Origin: Actinophytocola sp963840275
GTDB lineage: Bacteria > Actinomycetota > Actinomycetes > Mycobacteriales > Pseudonocardiaceae
Length of the DNA stretch: 64,000 bases
Assembly: GCA_963840275.1 (NCBI GenBank)
Contig: CAWIYK010000010.1
Location: 682,001 to 746,000 of the forward strand
Direction: 5' to 3'
The stretch's first letter is position 1. The number at the start of each line of letters is the position of its first letter. Shown piece by piece: positions 8,622 to 17,256 of this stretch. The position numbers and the translations under genes were made by a program. Under the pieces are notes generated by a model. It was not told the DNA's origin, searched no databases, and saw only the letters and a list, made by a program, of their open reading frames with translations.

Positions 8622-9266
8622 GTGACCGTTCGATTTCGCGCCGCGGCCGTGCTGTCGGCCGCCGCGGTGCTGCTGACCGGCATGGCCACCACGGCGAGCG
8701 CCCACGGCTCGGCCACCGACCCGCCGTCGCGCAACTACGGCTGCTGGGAACGCTGGGGCACCAACCACCTCGACCCGGACATGGCCACCGAGGATCCCAT
8801 GTGCTACCAGGCATGGCAGGCCGATCCGAACACCATGTGGAACTGGAACGGGCTGTACCGCGAGGGAGTGGCCGGCAACCACCAGGCCGCCATCCCCGAC
8901 GGACAGCTGTGCAGCGCGGGCCGCACCCAGGGCGGCCGGTACGCGTCGCTCGACGCGGTCGGCGACTGGCAGGCCGCGACGAAGCAGAACCAGTTCACGG
9001 TCAACATCTACGACCAGGCGCTGCACGGCGCCGACTACTACCGCGTCTACATCACGCGGCAGGGCTACGACCCGGTCACCCAGCCGCTGCGGTGGGCGGA
9101 CCTGGAGCTGGTGAAGGAGGTCGGCAGAACCGCGCCGGCGAACAACACCCTGATCGACGTGGACGCCGGTGCCAGAACGGGCCGGCACATCGTCTACACG
9201 ATCTGGCAGGCGAGCCACATGGACCAGTCCTACTACTTCTGCAGCGACGTCACGTTCACCGGGTGA
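8622..9266 (+). CDS. Secreted AA10 lytic polysaccharide monooxygenase, single domain
   Basis: 214-aa LPMO. The GTG at 8622 follows AAGGAGAA. The signal peptide of 27 residues ends TTASA, leaving His28 as the mature N-terminus (HGSATDPPSR). The second copper-binding His is in QALHGADYYRVYIT. Cys-rich loops (NYGCW, DPMCYQAW) and the aromatic YYFCSDVTF terminus fit cellulose-active AA10 proteins. It lacks a CBM, in contrast to the LPMO at 431-1480, so the two may act on different surfaces. Likely co-transcribed with the exo-GH6 through a 54-bp gap holding a hairpin. Confidence 0.93.
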   Translation: MTVRFRAAAVLSAAAVLLTGMATTASAHGSATDPPSRNYGCWERWGTNHLDPDMATEDPMCYQAWQADPNTMWNWNGLYREGVAGNHQAAIPDGQLCSAGRTQGGRYASLDAVGDWQAATKQNQFTVNIYDQALHGADYYRVYITRQGYDPVTQPLRWADLELVKEVGRTAPANNTLIDVDAGARTGRHIVYTIWQASHMDQSYYFCSDVTFTG

Positions 9267-9274
9267 GGCCATGA

Positions 9275-9310
9275 CGCGGCGGCCACCTTCGCGGGAAGGT
9301 GGCCGCCGCG
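9275..9310. terminator. Strong bidirectional terminator
   Basis: Perfect 16-bp stem CGCGGCGGCCACCTTC paired with its complement around a GCGG tetraloop, in the 52-bp gap between the converging LPMO and GH10 genes. Confidence 0.9.
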
Positions 9311-9318
9311 GTCCCCCG

Positions 9319-10653
9319 TCAGGACACGGTGCAGGCACCGAGTCGTGGCGTGGTCCAGTTGCCGTTCGCCATCACGGTGAAGCCGAAGGTCGTCGACGCG
9401 CCGGCCGCCAGGTTGCCGTTCCCGTTGGGGCGCATGGTCATCACGTTGCCGCTGCTGTCCCAGGACGGCGTGCCGTTCCAGGTGGTCGAGATGTCCTGTG
9501 CGGTCTGGACGGTCACGGTCGTGGTCCAGTTCGAGATGGCCGAGCTGCCGGCGCGGACCGTCACCTGTCCGTTGAACCGGTCACCCCAGCGGTTGGTCTC
9601 CTGGTAGGACACCGTGCAGGCCCCGCCCGGCGGGTTGGGGTCGCCGCCGCCCGGCGTGCCGCCGAGCGCGGACAGGACCGCCTGGTACGCGGGCTTCTTG
9701 TTATAGCTGTTGTCGAACAGCAGCGGGGTGCCGGACGCCCGCCACGAGTACATGTCGGGGATGCCCCACACGGTGATGCCGGTGCAGCGGGAGACAGCGA
9801 GGCAGGCCTCGGTGACGGTCCGGTAGCTGTTGGCCTGCGCGGTGCCGGAGCCCTCGATGTCCAGCTCGGTGATCTGCACGTCGAGGCCGAGGTTGGCGAA
9901 GCGCTGCAGGTTCGCGCGGTAGTCGGACGGGACGGGGGACTGCGCGTTGAAGTGGGACTGGAACCCGACGCAGTCGATCGGCACGCCGCGGTTCTTGAAA
10001 TCGCTCACCATGGCGTAGACGGCGTTGCTCTTCGCGTTCTGGCCGTCGGTGTTGTAGTCGTTGTAGCAGAGCTTCGCGGCCGGGTCGGCGGCCCGCGCGG
10101 TGCGGAACGCCTCCTCGATGAAGCCGTTGCCGAGCTTGTCCTGGAACGGTGAGCTGCGCCGCGCGCCGCTGTTGCCGTCCTGGAACGCCTCGTTGACCAC
10201 GTCCCACGAGTGGATCTTGCCCTGGTAGTGCCGCATCACGGTGGTGATGTGGTTGTTCATCGCCGAGCGCAGCTGTGTCGTGGCGAGGCCGCCGACCCAG
10301 CCGGGCAACTGCGAGTGCCACACGAGGGTGTGGCCGCGGACCTTCATGCCCCGGCCCTGCGCGTGGGTGACGATGCGGTCGGCGTTGCCGAAGTTGAACG
10401 AGTTCTGGGAGCTCTCGATCGTGTCCCACTTCATCTCGTTCTCGGGGGTCACGCTGTTGAACTCGGCGTTCAGGGTGTTCGCGTACCCGGACTCGCCGAG
10501 GTGGTTCGCGGCGACGGCGGCACCGAAGTACCGCCCTTTCTCGGCGGCCGCGGCGCCGAGGGTGGTCGCGGCGCTCGCCGTGCTCGGCAGCGCCGTGAGC
10601 CCGACGACCGCGACGGCGGCGACGGCGAGCGAACGCAGGGGTTTGTTGACCAT
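9319..10653 (-). CDS. Secreted GH10 endo-beta-1,4-xylanase with CBM2
   Basis: 444-aa xylanase. The signal peptide ends STASA. The GH10 TIM barrel (about 30-330) shows the acid/base Glu155 in WDVVNEAF and nucleophile Glu263 in ITELDIEG, with the usual HTLVWHSQLPGW strand. A Gly/Pro linker leads to a C-terminal CBM2 (about 345-444). The start at 10653 has an AGGA about 10 nt upstream. No CelR-type operator is seen. Instead the promoter carries repeats of CGATAGTT, suggesting separate xylan-specific control. Codon use matches neighbours. It is divergent from the FAD monooxygenase gene. Confidence 0.95.
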   Translation of the reverse strand: MVNKPLRSLAVAAVAVVGLTALPSTASAATTLGAAAAEKGRYFGAAVAANHLGESGYANTLNAEFNSVTPENEMKWDTIESSQNSFNFGNADRIVTHAQGRGMKVRGHTLVWHSQLPGWVGGLATTQLRSAMNNHITTVMRHYQGKIHSWDVVNEAFQDGNSGARRSSPFQDKLGNGFIEEAFRTARAADPAAKLCYNDYNTDGQNAKSNAVYAMVSDFKNRGVPIDCVGFQSHFNAQSPVPSDYRANLQRFANLGLDVQITELDIEGSGTAQANSYRTVTEACLAVSRCTGITVWGIPDMYSWRASGTPLLFDNSYNKKPAYQAVLSALGGTPGGGDPNPPGGACTVSYQETNRWGDRFNGQVTVRAGSSAISNWTTTVTVQTAQDISTTWNGTPSWDSSGNVMTMRPNGNGNLAAGASTTFGFTVMANGNWTTPRLGACTVS

Positions 10654-11006
10654 GACTGCTCATTTCCTGGCTGCGGAAGGCCAAACCTGGGACGGGGATC
10701 GTGCGCAACGCTGAGCGACGTCTCGATCGCGATCGGCTACAGCTCTCAGGAGTATGGGGCCATTTTCGAAGTCATGTCAACGACGGATTTCCGATAGTTT
10801 CGACAGCATTAGCGATGTTGTGCAGGCAATAGGTGGGTCTGCCGTGCGAGGGCCGTCGATAGTTCCGGCCTGGTTTCCGACAACTATCGGAGTGCTGTCG
10901 ATCGTGAACCATGCGTATCTCTAGCTTAGTCAAACAAGTGATTGACACAGCCATGTGAGTTGTTGACGATGTGGTCGTACGCGAACGCGAGACAGGGGGA
11001 GTCGCC
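10654..11006. promoter_or_regulatory. Divergent promoter region with CGATAGTT repeats
   Basis: 353-bp gap between the xylanase and FAD monooxygenase genes. It holds three copies of a CGATAGTT word: CCGATAGTTTCGAC at 10791-10804, TCGATAGTTCCGG at 10855-10867, and an inverted copy CCGACAACTATCGG at 10877-10890. The first approximates a CGAAAnTTTCG-type palindrome as found near actinobacterial xylanase genes. The sequence is less GC-rich than the genes. Candidate operator cluster for a xylan regulator; which of the two genes it serves is not decided by sequence. Confidence 0.5.
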
Positions 11007-12617
11007 ATGGCCGAGCAGTACGACGACACGACCGCCGTCCTCATCGTGGGAGGTGGCATCACCGGGCTCTCCACGGCGCTTTTCCTCGCACGGCAAGGAG
11101 TTCGCCCGACTCTGGTCGAGCGGCATCCGTCCACGGCGATCATGCCGCAGGCGCGGGCGTTCAACCCGCGCTCGATGGAGATCTACCGTGCCATCGGCCT
11201 GCAGGAGGAGATCCGCGACAGCACGTCGTTGCTCGCCGACCTGCCGGAGATGATCGGCGCGGACACGTTGGCCGGCGCGGAACGCTTCCGCATGGACGTG
11301 CTCGCCCACGTCCGACCGCCGGAGACCATGAGCCCCACCGACTGGGTGATGATCGACCAGGACGAGCTGGAACGCATCGTGCGCGCCCGCGCCGAGGACG
11401 GCGGCGCCGACATCCGGTTCGGTGCCGAGCTGATCTCCTTCACCTCCGACGCCGACGGGGTGACGGCCGTCGTGTGTGACCTCGGCAGCGGCGCCGATCG
11501 ACGCATCCGCGCCGACTATCTCGTCGGCGCGGACGGGCACCGCGCGGGTGTCCGCGACCGGCTCGGCATCGGGGCGGACCAGCCGGGCGCGCCGGCCCAC
11601 GCGATGTACTGCGTCTTCGAGGCCGACCTCACGTCTGTCCTGAATGGACGCCGGTTCCTGTTGGCCTACCTGGACCGGCCGACGACCGGCACCGTCCTGG
11701 TGCCACTGCGGAAGTTCGGGCAGTGGATGCTCGGTGTGCCCTACCATCCGGAACTCGGCGACGAGCCCGCCGACTTCACCGAGGAGCGCTGCGTCGAGCT
11801 GGCCCGCGTCGCGGTCGGCGTGCCCGACCTCGACGTCATCCTCGTGCCCCCGGTGCCCGGGTGGCCGCAGAAGGTCTCCCACAGCACCGGCGGCGGGTGG
11901 GTCGCGGACCGCTATCGGGACGGTCGGGTGTTCATCGCCGGCGACGCGGCCCACGTGGTGCCGCCGGCGGGGTCCTTCGGTGCGAACACCGGCATCGCGG
12001 ACGCGCACAACCTGGCATGGAAGCTCGCCGCAGTCGTCAAAGGTCAAGCGGGAGAACAACTCCTGGACACCTACGACGCCGAACGCCGCCCGGTCGCGCG
12101 AACCACCCTCGCGGCGGCGATGCGGCTCCTGCGCACCCGCCACGAAGGAGCGGGCGACGACGTCACGAACATCGACTACCTGACGATGACCTTCGGCTAC
12201 CGGTACCGCTCCACGGCCGTCCGCGCCGAGCCGCACACGCCGGACGAGCCCGTCGAGGATCCGAGGAAGCCCAGCGGACAACCCGGTCTGCGCGCGCCGC
12301 ACGTGTGGCTGGAGCGCGCCGGCGTCCGACTGTCCACTCTGGACCTGTGTGTCGATGCCTGGACGCTGCTGGTCGGCCAGGACGGGACCGGCTGGGCCAC
12401 GGCGGCAGCGGCACTCGACGTGGCCGTCCACCAGCTCGGCGTGGACCTCCACGACCCCGGCGCGCAGTTCCTCGGGGCGTACGGCATCACCGAGACCGGC
12501 GCGACCCTCATACGTCCCGACGGTTTCGTCGCCTGGCGTGCGACCACGATGCCGGCGCACCCCGAGCGCGAGCTGCGGCAGGCGCTGACGCACCTGCTCG
12601 GCGTCAGCCCAGGATGA
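11007..12617 (+). CDS. FAD-dependent aromatic monooxygenase (PHBH fold)
   Basis: 536-aa class A flavoprotein hydroxylase of the TcmG/rifampicin-monooxygenase type, cytosolic, NAD(P)H-dependent. The ATG at 11007 follows GGGGGA with 6-nt spacing. Motifs in order: Rossmann dinucleotide site VGGGITGLSTALFLARQG, the DG motif GADGHRAGVRDRLGI, and the GD motif GRVFIAGDAAHVVPPAG followed by NTGIADAHNLAWKLA. A thioredoxin-like C-terminal domain (about 410-536) is typical of this subgroup. Substrate unknown: polyketide tailoring, antibiotic inactivation or aromatic catabolism are all possible. It stands alone and its 3' end overlaps the converging gene by 14 bp. Confidence 0.88.
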   Translation: MAEQYDDTTAVLIVGGGITGLSTALFLARQGVRPTLVERHPSTAIMPQARAFNPRSMEIYRAIGLQEEIRDSTSLLADLPEMIGADTLAGAERFRMDVLAHVRPPETMSPTDWVMIDQDELERIVRARAEDGGADIRFGAELISFTSDADGVTAVVCDLGSGADRRIRADYLVGADGHRAGVRDRLGIGADQPGAPAHAMYCVFEADLTSVLNGRRFLLAYLDRPTTGTVLVPLRKFGQWMLGVPYHPELGDEPADFTEERCVELARVAVGVPDLDVILVPPVPGWPQKVSHSTGGGWVADRYRDGRVFIAGDAAHVVPPAGSFGANTGIADAHNLAWKLAAVVKGQAGEQLLDTYDAERRPVARTTLAAAMRLLRTRHEGAGDDVTNIDYLTMTFGYRYRSTAVRAEPHTPDEPVEDPRKPSGQPGLRAPHVWLERAGVRLSTLDLCVDAWTLLVGQDGTGWATAAAALDVAVHQLGVDLHDPGAQFLGAYGITETGATLIRPDGFVAWRATTMPAHPERELRQALTHLLGVSPG

Positions 12618-13917
12618 TGTCCAGGCGGTGCGGGCCGGCCAGTGTGGCGGGGATCGCGTGGTCGGCCTGAGCGACACCGTCCACAGTGAACGATTCGACG
12701 CGGCTGCCGGCGCCGGTGATCGTAATCTCCAAGGTGAGGTCGCGGTGCGTGAGATCGGACAGCCGGAGCTGGGAGAAGGCGGCGGGGACGGTGGGGCGGA
12801 ACCGGAGCTCCGCGCCGTCGGACGTCAGGCCGAAGAGTCCGTTGTGGACCATCGCGAGATACCCGGCGGCGCTCCACAGCTGACGGGCGGAGCCGTCCGG
12901 CCGGCCGGTGTCGGCCCGGTAGAACTCGTGGTAGGTCGGCGCGCGGCCGGCGAGGTCGGCGAGGCTGGCCAACTCGGCCGCGAACACCTCGACGGCGTCG
13001 CGGGTGGCGGCCGCCCAACCCCAGTAACCCTGCACGAACGGCCACACCGTGCCGTTGTGGTAGTAGTACTCGTCCCGCAGCAGCCACGGTTTCCACAGCG
13101 GGTACGGGGGCCACAGGCAGGGCAGCCCGTGCCGGGTCGCCGTGACCGTGCGGAAGATCGCCGCGGCCTGCTCGTCGTCGGCGACGCCCCACAGTACCGC
13201 CAGCGCGTTGCCGAGTCCTTCCCAGCGATCCGACGGGTGGCCGTCGGCGTCCTCGTAGTACGCGTAGCAGCCGCGTTCCGGCTGCCACAGGCGTGCGTTG
13301 ATCGCCTGCTTCAGCGCGGCGGCCCGGACGTCGAACGGCTCCGGGTCCTCGCCGAGCAGCTGTGCCGTGCGCGCGGCCAGCATGTAGCCGCGGTAGTGGA
13401 GAACGTTGGTGCTCAACGCTTTCGTGGCGCCCACCGCTTTGCCGCGGAACGCGAACCGAGGGGGATAGCCGCTGTTGGACTCCATGAAGCTGGAGCAGCC
13501 GAGGAACAGTCGGCCGTCGAAGACCTCGCGCTCGGCGCGCGCCAGACTCGCGCGGGCCACGTCGTGGCTCCAGCGCAGGAAGTCCAGGTCGCCGGTGGCC
13601 ACGTAACAGGCCCAAGCGCCAACGGCGCCGACGACGGAGTCGGTCAGCCGCGGCCACCCGCCGAAGTGCGCGGCCCGGTCCTGCGGCCACCCCCCGTCCG
13701 ACGCGGCGACCCCGCGCAACGTGGCGCTGGAGACGTCGGGATGCAGCAGCCCACACCCCAGATCGATGGCGAACGAGGCGTCCCGAACCCACACCGTCGG
13801 CCACGACTCCCCGGCGACGAACGCACCGCCGGAGATGCTGTCGGCCACGTCCCGGACCGCCTTGGCATAGGCGTCGTCGTAGGCCGCGTGCCCGCAGGTG
13901 AACCGAGGCGTCCCCAC
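12604..13917 (-). CDS. Six-hairpin glycosidase-like protein
   Basis: 437-aa cytosolic protein without a signal peptide. The repeated helical pattern with GESWPTVWVRDASFAIDLG near residue 40, NALAVLWGVAD mid-protein and YYYHNGTVWPFVQGYWGWA near 290 is the pattern of (alpha/alpha)6 enzymes of the GH63/GH15/amylo-1,6-glucosidase type. Acidic residues in WVRD and DRWEG are candidate catalytic groups. A short beta-rich tail follows (about 370-437). Substrate cannot be told; trimming of imported oligosaccharide is plausible in a cell rich in glycanases. It converges with and overlaps the FAD monooxygenase. Confidence 0.7.
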   Translation of the reverse strand: MGTPRFTCGHAAYDDAYAKAVRDVADSISGGAFVAGESWPTVWVRDASFAIDLGCGLLHPDVSSATLRGVAASDGGWPQDRAAHFGGWPRLTDSVVGAVGAWACYVATGDLDFLRWSHDVARASLARAEREVFDGRLFLGCSSFMESNSGYPPRFAFRGKAVGATKALSTNVLHYRGYMLAARTAQLLGEDPEPFDVRAAALKQAINARLWQPERGCYAYYEDADGHPSDRWEGLGNALAVLWGVADDEQAAAIFRTVTATRHGLPCLWPPYPLWKPWLLRDEYYYHNGTVWPFVQGYWGWAAATRDAVEVFAAELASLADLAGRAPTYHEFYRADTGRPDGSARQLWSAAGYLAMVHNGLFGLTSDGAELRFRPTVPAAFSQLRLSDLTHRDLTLEITITGAGSRVESFTVDGVAQADHAIPATLAGPHRLDIILG

Positions 13918-13971
13918 GCGGCAAACGGTACCGGCCGGGTTCGCGCTCCGATGCCGTTGACAGCGGGGTGC

Positions 13972-14127
13972 CTACCTGGCGCGTCGGGCGATCCGCACGC
14001 CGGACACGATCGCGCCGATGACGAGCAGGGCACCCAACAACTGAAGGCCCGGCGAGTCGTCGGCCTCCCCGTACGCGAGGCCGGCGAGGCCGATGGCGAG
14101 GACCAGGACGAGGGCGGCGTACTTCAT
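13972..14127 (-). CDS. Small two-helix membrane protein
   Basis: 51 aa with two predicted membrane helices (MKYAALVLVLAIGLAGLAYG and LLGALLVIGAIVSGVRI) around a short acidic loop. Its ATG at 14127 overlaps the stop of the upstream XRE gene (ATGA), implying translational coupling. Third gene of the DUF2975-XRE unit. Function unknown. Confidence 0.7.
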   Translation of the reverse strand: MKYAALVLVLAIGLAGLAYGEADDSPGLQLLGALLVIGAIVSGVRIARRAR

Positions 14128-14330
14128 TCGTCCACCCACTCGAGCAGGTCGCCGGGCTGGCAGTCGAGCACCCGGCACATGGCTTCCAGGGTGCTGAAGC
14201 GCACCGCCTTGGCGCGACCGTTCTTCAGCACCGCCACGTTCGCCGGCGTGAGCCCGACCCGCTCGGCGAACTCGCCGACGCTCATCTTGCGTTTGGCCAG
14301 CTCGACGTCGATGCGCACGACGATCGGCAT
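14124..14330 (-). CDS. XRE/YozG-like helix-turn-helix regulator
   Basis: 68-aa Cro/CI-type protein consisting of the DNA-binding domain alone: MSVGEFAERVGLTPANVAVL contains helices 2-3, followed by KAVRFSTLEAMCRVLDCQPG, typical of YozG/YxxG small regulators. Start ATG at 14330 overlaps the stop of the DUF2975 gene (ATGA) and its stop overlaps the next ATG, so three genes are coupled. DUF2975-YozG pairs are widespread; the regulator probably controls its own unit through the palindrome at 14831-14847. Confidence 0.88.
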   Translation of the reverse strand: MPIVVRIDVELAKRKMSVGEFAERVGLTPANVAVLKNGRAKAVRFSTLEAMCRVLDCQPGDLLEWVDE

Positions 14331-14827
14331 CAGATCACCGATTCCATGTCGGTCCGCAGTGTGGTGGCCTGCCGCAGCAGCGCACGCATCACCACCATCA
14401 ACAGGCCCAGCACCGTGACACCGGTCGACAGCAACAACAACAGGAGCGGCAGCCCCGGGTCGTCCGCCTGGAGACCGACCCAGACCGACACGCCGATGAG
14501 GACCACCCACGCGGCGACGATGGCCCACACGATCCCGTCCACCCACCGCAGGGACGCCTCGCTGAAGATGCGGTCGTTCTTGACCAGGGTGAGCAACCGC
14601 CACGTGCACACGATCACCACCTGAACGCACAGCACCCAGAACACCGACACGGCGGTCATCGGCCACCTCAGGTACGCGAGGTCCGGGGACTCCTTGGCCA
14701 TGTAGGCGAACTGCCCTGGCAGCGACATGGTCTGGAACAGGACCAAGATCGCGAACAGCAGCACGAGGAAGACTCTGAGAGGCGCTACCGCCCGATGCTC
14801 CGGAACCATGCATCGAGTATCGCTCAC
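14330..14827 (-). CDS. DUF2975 membrane protein
   Basis: 165-aa protein with four predicted membrane helices (about 17-35, 58-78, 100-120, 128-150) and the motif VKNDRIFSEASLRWVDGI between helices 2 and 3, characteristic of DUF2975. The start is GTG at 14827, or ATG at 14809; neither has a Shine-Dalgarno, so leaderless translation is possible. It overlaps the XRE regulator gene by 1 base and begins 3 bp after the hydrolase gene. Known partner of small XRE regulators, possibly sequestering them at the membrane (inference). Confidence 0.85.
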   Translation of the reverse strand: MSDTRCMVPEHRAVAPLRVFLVLLFAILVLFQTMSLPGQFAYMAKESPDLAYLRWPMTAVSVFWVLCVQVVIVCTWRLLTLVKNDRIFSEASLRWVDGIVWAIVAAWVVLIGVSVWVGLQADDPGLPLLLLLLSTGVTVLGLLMVVMRALLRQATTLRTDMESVI

Positions 14828-14830
14828 ATA

Positions 14831-14847
14831 CTATCGAATATCAATAG
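14831..14847. promoter_or_regulatory. Palindrome before DUF2975-XRE unit
   Basis: CTATCGAATATCAATAG, imperfect palindrome with arms CTATnGA/TCnATAG, 4 bp upstream of the DUF2975 GTG and overlapping the last codons of the upstream gene. AT-rich for this genome. Candidate autoregulatory operator or promoter element. Confidence 0.4.
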
Positions 14848-16591
14848 GTACAGCGGTGACTCGTCCTTGGACCCAGTCCATCTGGCACGGGTCGGTCCAG
14901 TAGTTCCCGTGTCCCTGGACCGCCTTGCCAGGGCGCGGATCGGTCAGCTTCTCGTTGTCGCTGATCGGCAGTGCGGTGGCGATCGGGTCGGTGTCGCGCC
15001 AGAAGTTACGCCAGCTGCGGGTGTTCTCGGTGGCCTTGTCGAAGAAGTCCTGGTTGACGTGGCGGGGGAAGAACTGCGCGTAGAGCGAGCTCAGCGGTGA
15101 GCCGCAGGTGACCAGGTGCACCTTGGCCGCGGGTTGGTGGGCGGCCCACCACGCGCAGAGCACCGAGCCCTGGCTGTGGCCCACGAGCACGACCGGCCGC
15201 GCCCCCGCGTCGACGACGGTCCGGGTGATGCCGGCCAGCGTCGAGGCGCGGTAGGACAGCCCGGCGAGCGGATGGTGTTCGATCTCCCAGAAGCCGGCGA
15301 GGTCGGCGACCAGGCTCATCGTCGTGCGGACCCTCGGGATGGCGCCGAGCAGCACCACGAGCGCGGTCACGGCGGTGAGGACGTGGATCAGCCGGACGAC
15401 GAGGAAGGCGGTGCCGCCGGTCATGAGGTCGGGCAGCCGCCAGGTGAGCACCGCGACCGAAACGATCATGAGAAGGCCCGCGCCCAGACAGATCGAGCCG
15501 AGCAGGTCCGGCAGGCGGGTGACGAGTTTGCCCGGACCCGACTCGCGGAGCCGGATCACCAGCCAGGCGGCCAGAAGCAGCGAGAGCAGTACCGCCAGCC
15601 CGTAGAGCGGGATCAGGTCGAGGCGCGGCGCCGAGGAGGTGCTTTCGCTGAAGTACGGCATGAGCGCGCGGTCGTCGAAGGCGAGCAGCCTCGGGTTCCG
15701 GGGGTTCGCAGGCGACGCCCAGTCGGCGACCCAGCCAACGGCCATCCTGAGCAGCGAACTGATGGTGTGCATCAACGTCATGGCCGCGATGAGGAGGATC
15801 GACGCCATCGCGAGACTGGTGCGGGCCGCCGGGTCCGCCTTCGGGACGCGGAGGCGGGCGAGCATGACCCAGGTCGACGCGACCACCGAGAACGCCGTGG
15901 TGGCGATGACCAGGACCGCGGTCGGGTCGAGTCTGTCGACGAACTGCGGTGTCGGGCCGCGGACCGGGGTGACGACCGAAGGCCAGCCGGAGTAGGCGAG
16001 CTGCGCGGGAAGCAGGACCGCGGCGGCGGCGCCGAACAGCACCAGCGTCACCACGTGCACGCTCGCGAGCGACCCCTTGAGGGTGTCCCTTCGCCTGCGC
16101 CACCGGGCGAACACACCGACCGCGAGCAGGATGGGCAGCGCACCGGCGATCGCACGGCCCGCCCGCTCGTCGTCGACCGGAAGCGGGACGACCTTCAGGA
16201 CCGTCTCCGCGATGACGACGAGCCAGGTCGCCGCGGCCACCGTGAGGAGCACGCTGACGACGGCGTTGGCTCGGGGCAAGGTCCGTCTGCCGTTGCCCGG
16301 CCCCATGTTGCCGACGGCGTTGATCAGGGTGAACGGGAACGCCAGGTACCACAACAGTCCCCGCGACATGCCGCGTGAGGTTCGGGACCAGTTCACCAGC
16401 TTCAGTGAGTGCGCCGGGATCGACGGGGGAGAGGCCACGTCGACGCGGTCCGTGCAACGCTCGATCTGCGGCTTGCCCAGCGCGCTCAGGTCGTCGTGCT
16501 GGCCGATGCCGTGCACCCGCACTTCCGCCCCGGCCAACGTGGTGACCAAGGCGGCGGCGTCCTCCGGCGGGGTGTCCACGTGAGCCGTCAT
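14831..16591 (-). CDS. Integral membrane protein with alpha/beta-hydrolase domain
   Basis: 586 aa. The ATG at 16591 has GGAGG 8 nt upstream. An N-terminal soluble part begins VRVHGIGQHDD, which reads like the first strand of a hydrolase fold. Then come about eight membrane helices (roughly residues 80-430). A C-terminal domain carries the nucleophile elbow VVLVGHSQGSVLCAWWAAH (Ser in GHSQG) and a VTCGSPLSSLYAQFFPRHV segment. The hydrolase core thus appears split by the membrane block. A lipase or esterase acting on membrane lipids is the best guess. It ends 3 bp before the DUF2975 gene and might be co-transcribed with it. Confidence 0.75.
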   Translation of the reverse strand: MTAHVDTPPEDAAALVTTLAGAEVRVHGIGQHDDLSALGKPQIERCTDRVDVASPPSIPAHSLKLVNWSRTSRGMSRGLLWYLAFPFTLINAVGNMGPGNGRRTLPRANAVVSVLLTVAAATWLVVIAETVLKVVPLPVDDERAGRAIAGALPILLAVGVFARWRRRRDTLKGSLASVHVVTLVLFGAAAAVLLPAQLAYSGWPSVVTPVRGPTPQFVDRLDPTAVLVIATTAFSVVASTWVMLARLRVPKADPAARTSLAMASILLIAAMTLMHTISSLLRMAVGWVADWASPANPRNPRLLAFDDRALMPYFSESTSSAPRLDLIPLYGLAVLLSLLLAAWLVIRLRESGPGKLVTRLPDLLGSICLGAGLLMIVSVAVLTWRLPDLMTGGTAFLVVRLIHVLTAVTALVVLLGAIPRVRTTMSLVADLAGFWEIEHHPLAGLSYRASTLAGITRTVVDAGARPVVLVGHSQGSVLCAWWAAHQPAAKVHLVTCGSPLSSLYAQFFPRHVNQDFFDKATENTRSWRNFWRDTDPIATALPISDNEKLTDPRPGKAVQGHGNYWTDPCQMDWVQGRVTAVPIDIR

Positions 16592-16686
16592 GGGGTCGCC
16601 TCCGGATCCGCCGAACGCCGATGCTGCCCCTGATGTCGAGAACGCAAGGAATTCGTTGCACAGCGTCACGCGAACGCGTGATCGCG

Positions 16687-17178
16687 TCACTTGCGGTAGC
16701 GCTCGGGCCGCAACCTCTGGATGGCCTGGCGCAGCGGATGCGCGTCCCGCAGCAGCAGCGTGACCGGTGAACGCAGGCCCGAGGACGTGTGCTCTATGCG
16801 GATCGCCGGCCAGCCGTGGGTGAGCGTGCCCTGTTCGTGCACCGCGACGAGCTGGTCGGCCATGATCGTGCGGCTGCCCATCAACGTCAGCCGCACGACG
16901 AGTCGGTCGGCGTAGGCGGTCACCCTCATCGTGTTCTGCAGCCGGACCGCGCCGATCGCACCGGAGCACCTGGCGGTCGCGAGCGGCGGCCCGGTGTGCG
17001 GTGGCGGCGGATCGGCCGGGCGCAGCAGCACCGCGGGCACGATCCGGCGCACGACCAGGAAGCCGAATGCCAGGATCATCGGCGGGTGGCTGACGAACAC
17101 GGGGATGGTCTGCGTGAAGAAGTTGACGAACCCCAACACGGCTACGACCACCGCCAGTGCGGTGATCACGTTTCGCAT
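16687..17178 (-). CDS. Small membrane protein, unknown
   Basis: 163 aa. Two hydrophobic helices at the N-terminus (VITALAVVVAVLGFVNFF and MILAFGFLVVRRIVPAVLL) precede a 90-residue soluble beta-rich domain (RVTAYADRLVVRLTLMGSR) that resembles PH-like or DUF domains of membrane-anchored proteins. Start ATG at 17178 with only a weak Shine-Dalgarno. It is 95 bp downstream of the membrane hydrolase start on the same strand and divergent from the kinase gene. No function assigned. Confidence 0.65.
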   Translation of the reverse strand: MRNVITALAVVVAVLGFVNFFTQTIPVFVSHPPMILAFGFLVVRRIVPAVLLRPADPPPPHTGPPLATARCSGAIGAVRLQNTMRVTAYADRLVVRLTLMGSRTIMADQLVAVHEQGTLTHGWPAIRIEHTSSGLRSPVTLLLRDAHPLRQAIQRLRPERYRK

Positions 17179-17256
17179 GCCCGAATCATCACCCTGATCC
17201 GCGCTGGCGCGGCGGCCGTGGACCCGAAAGTGCCGGAAAGCTTCCGGGGGATCATC

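Noticed and set aside
6480..9338. A 952-codon minus-strand frame across the GH6 and LPMO genes
   Set aside because: Low-complexity, Arg/Gly/Val-rich antisense reading of three well-supported genes.
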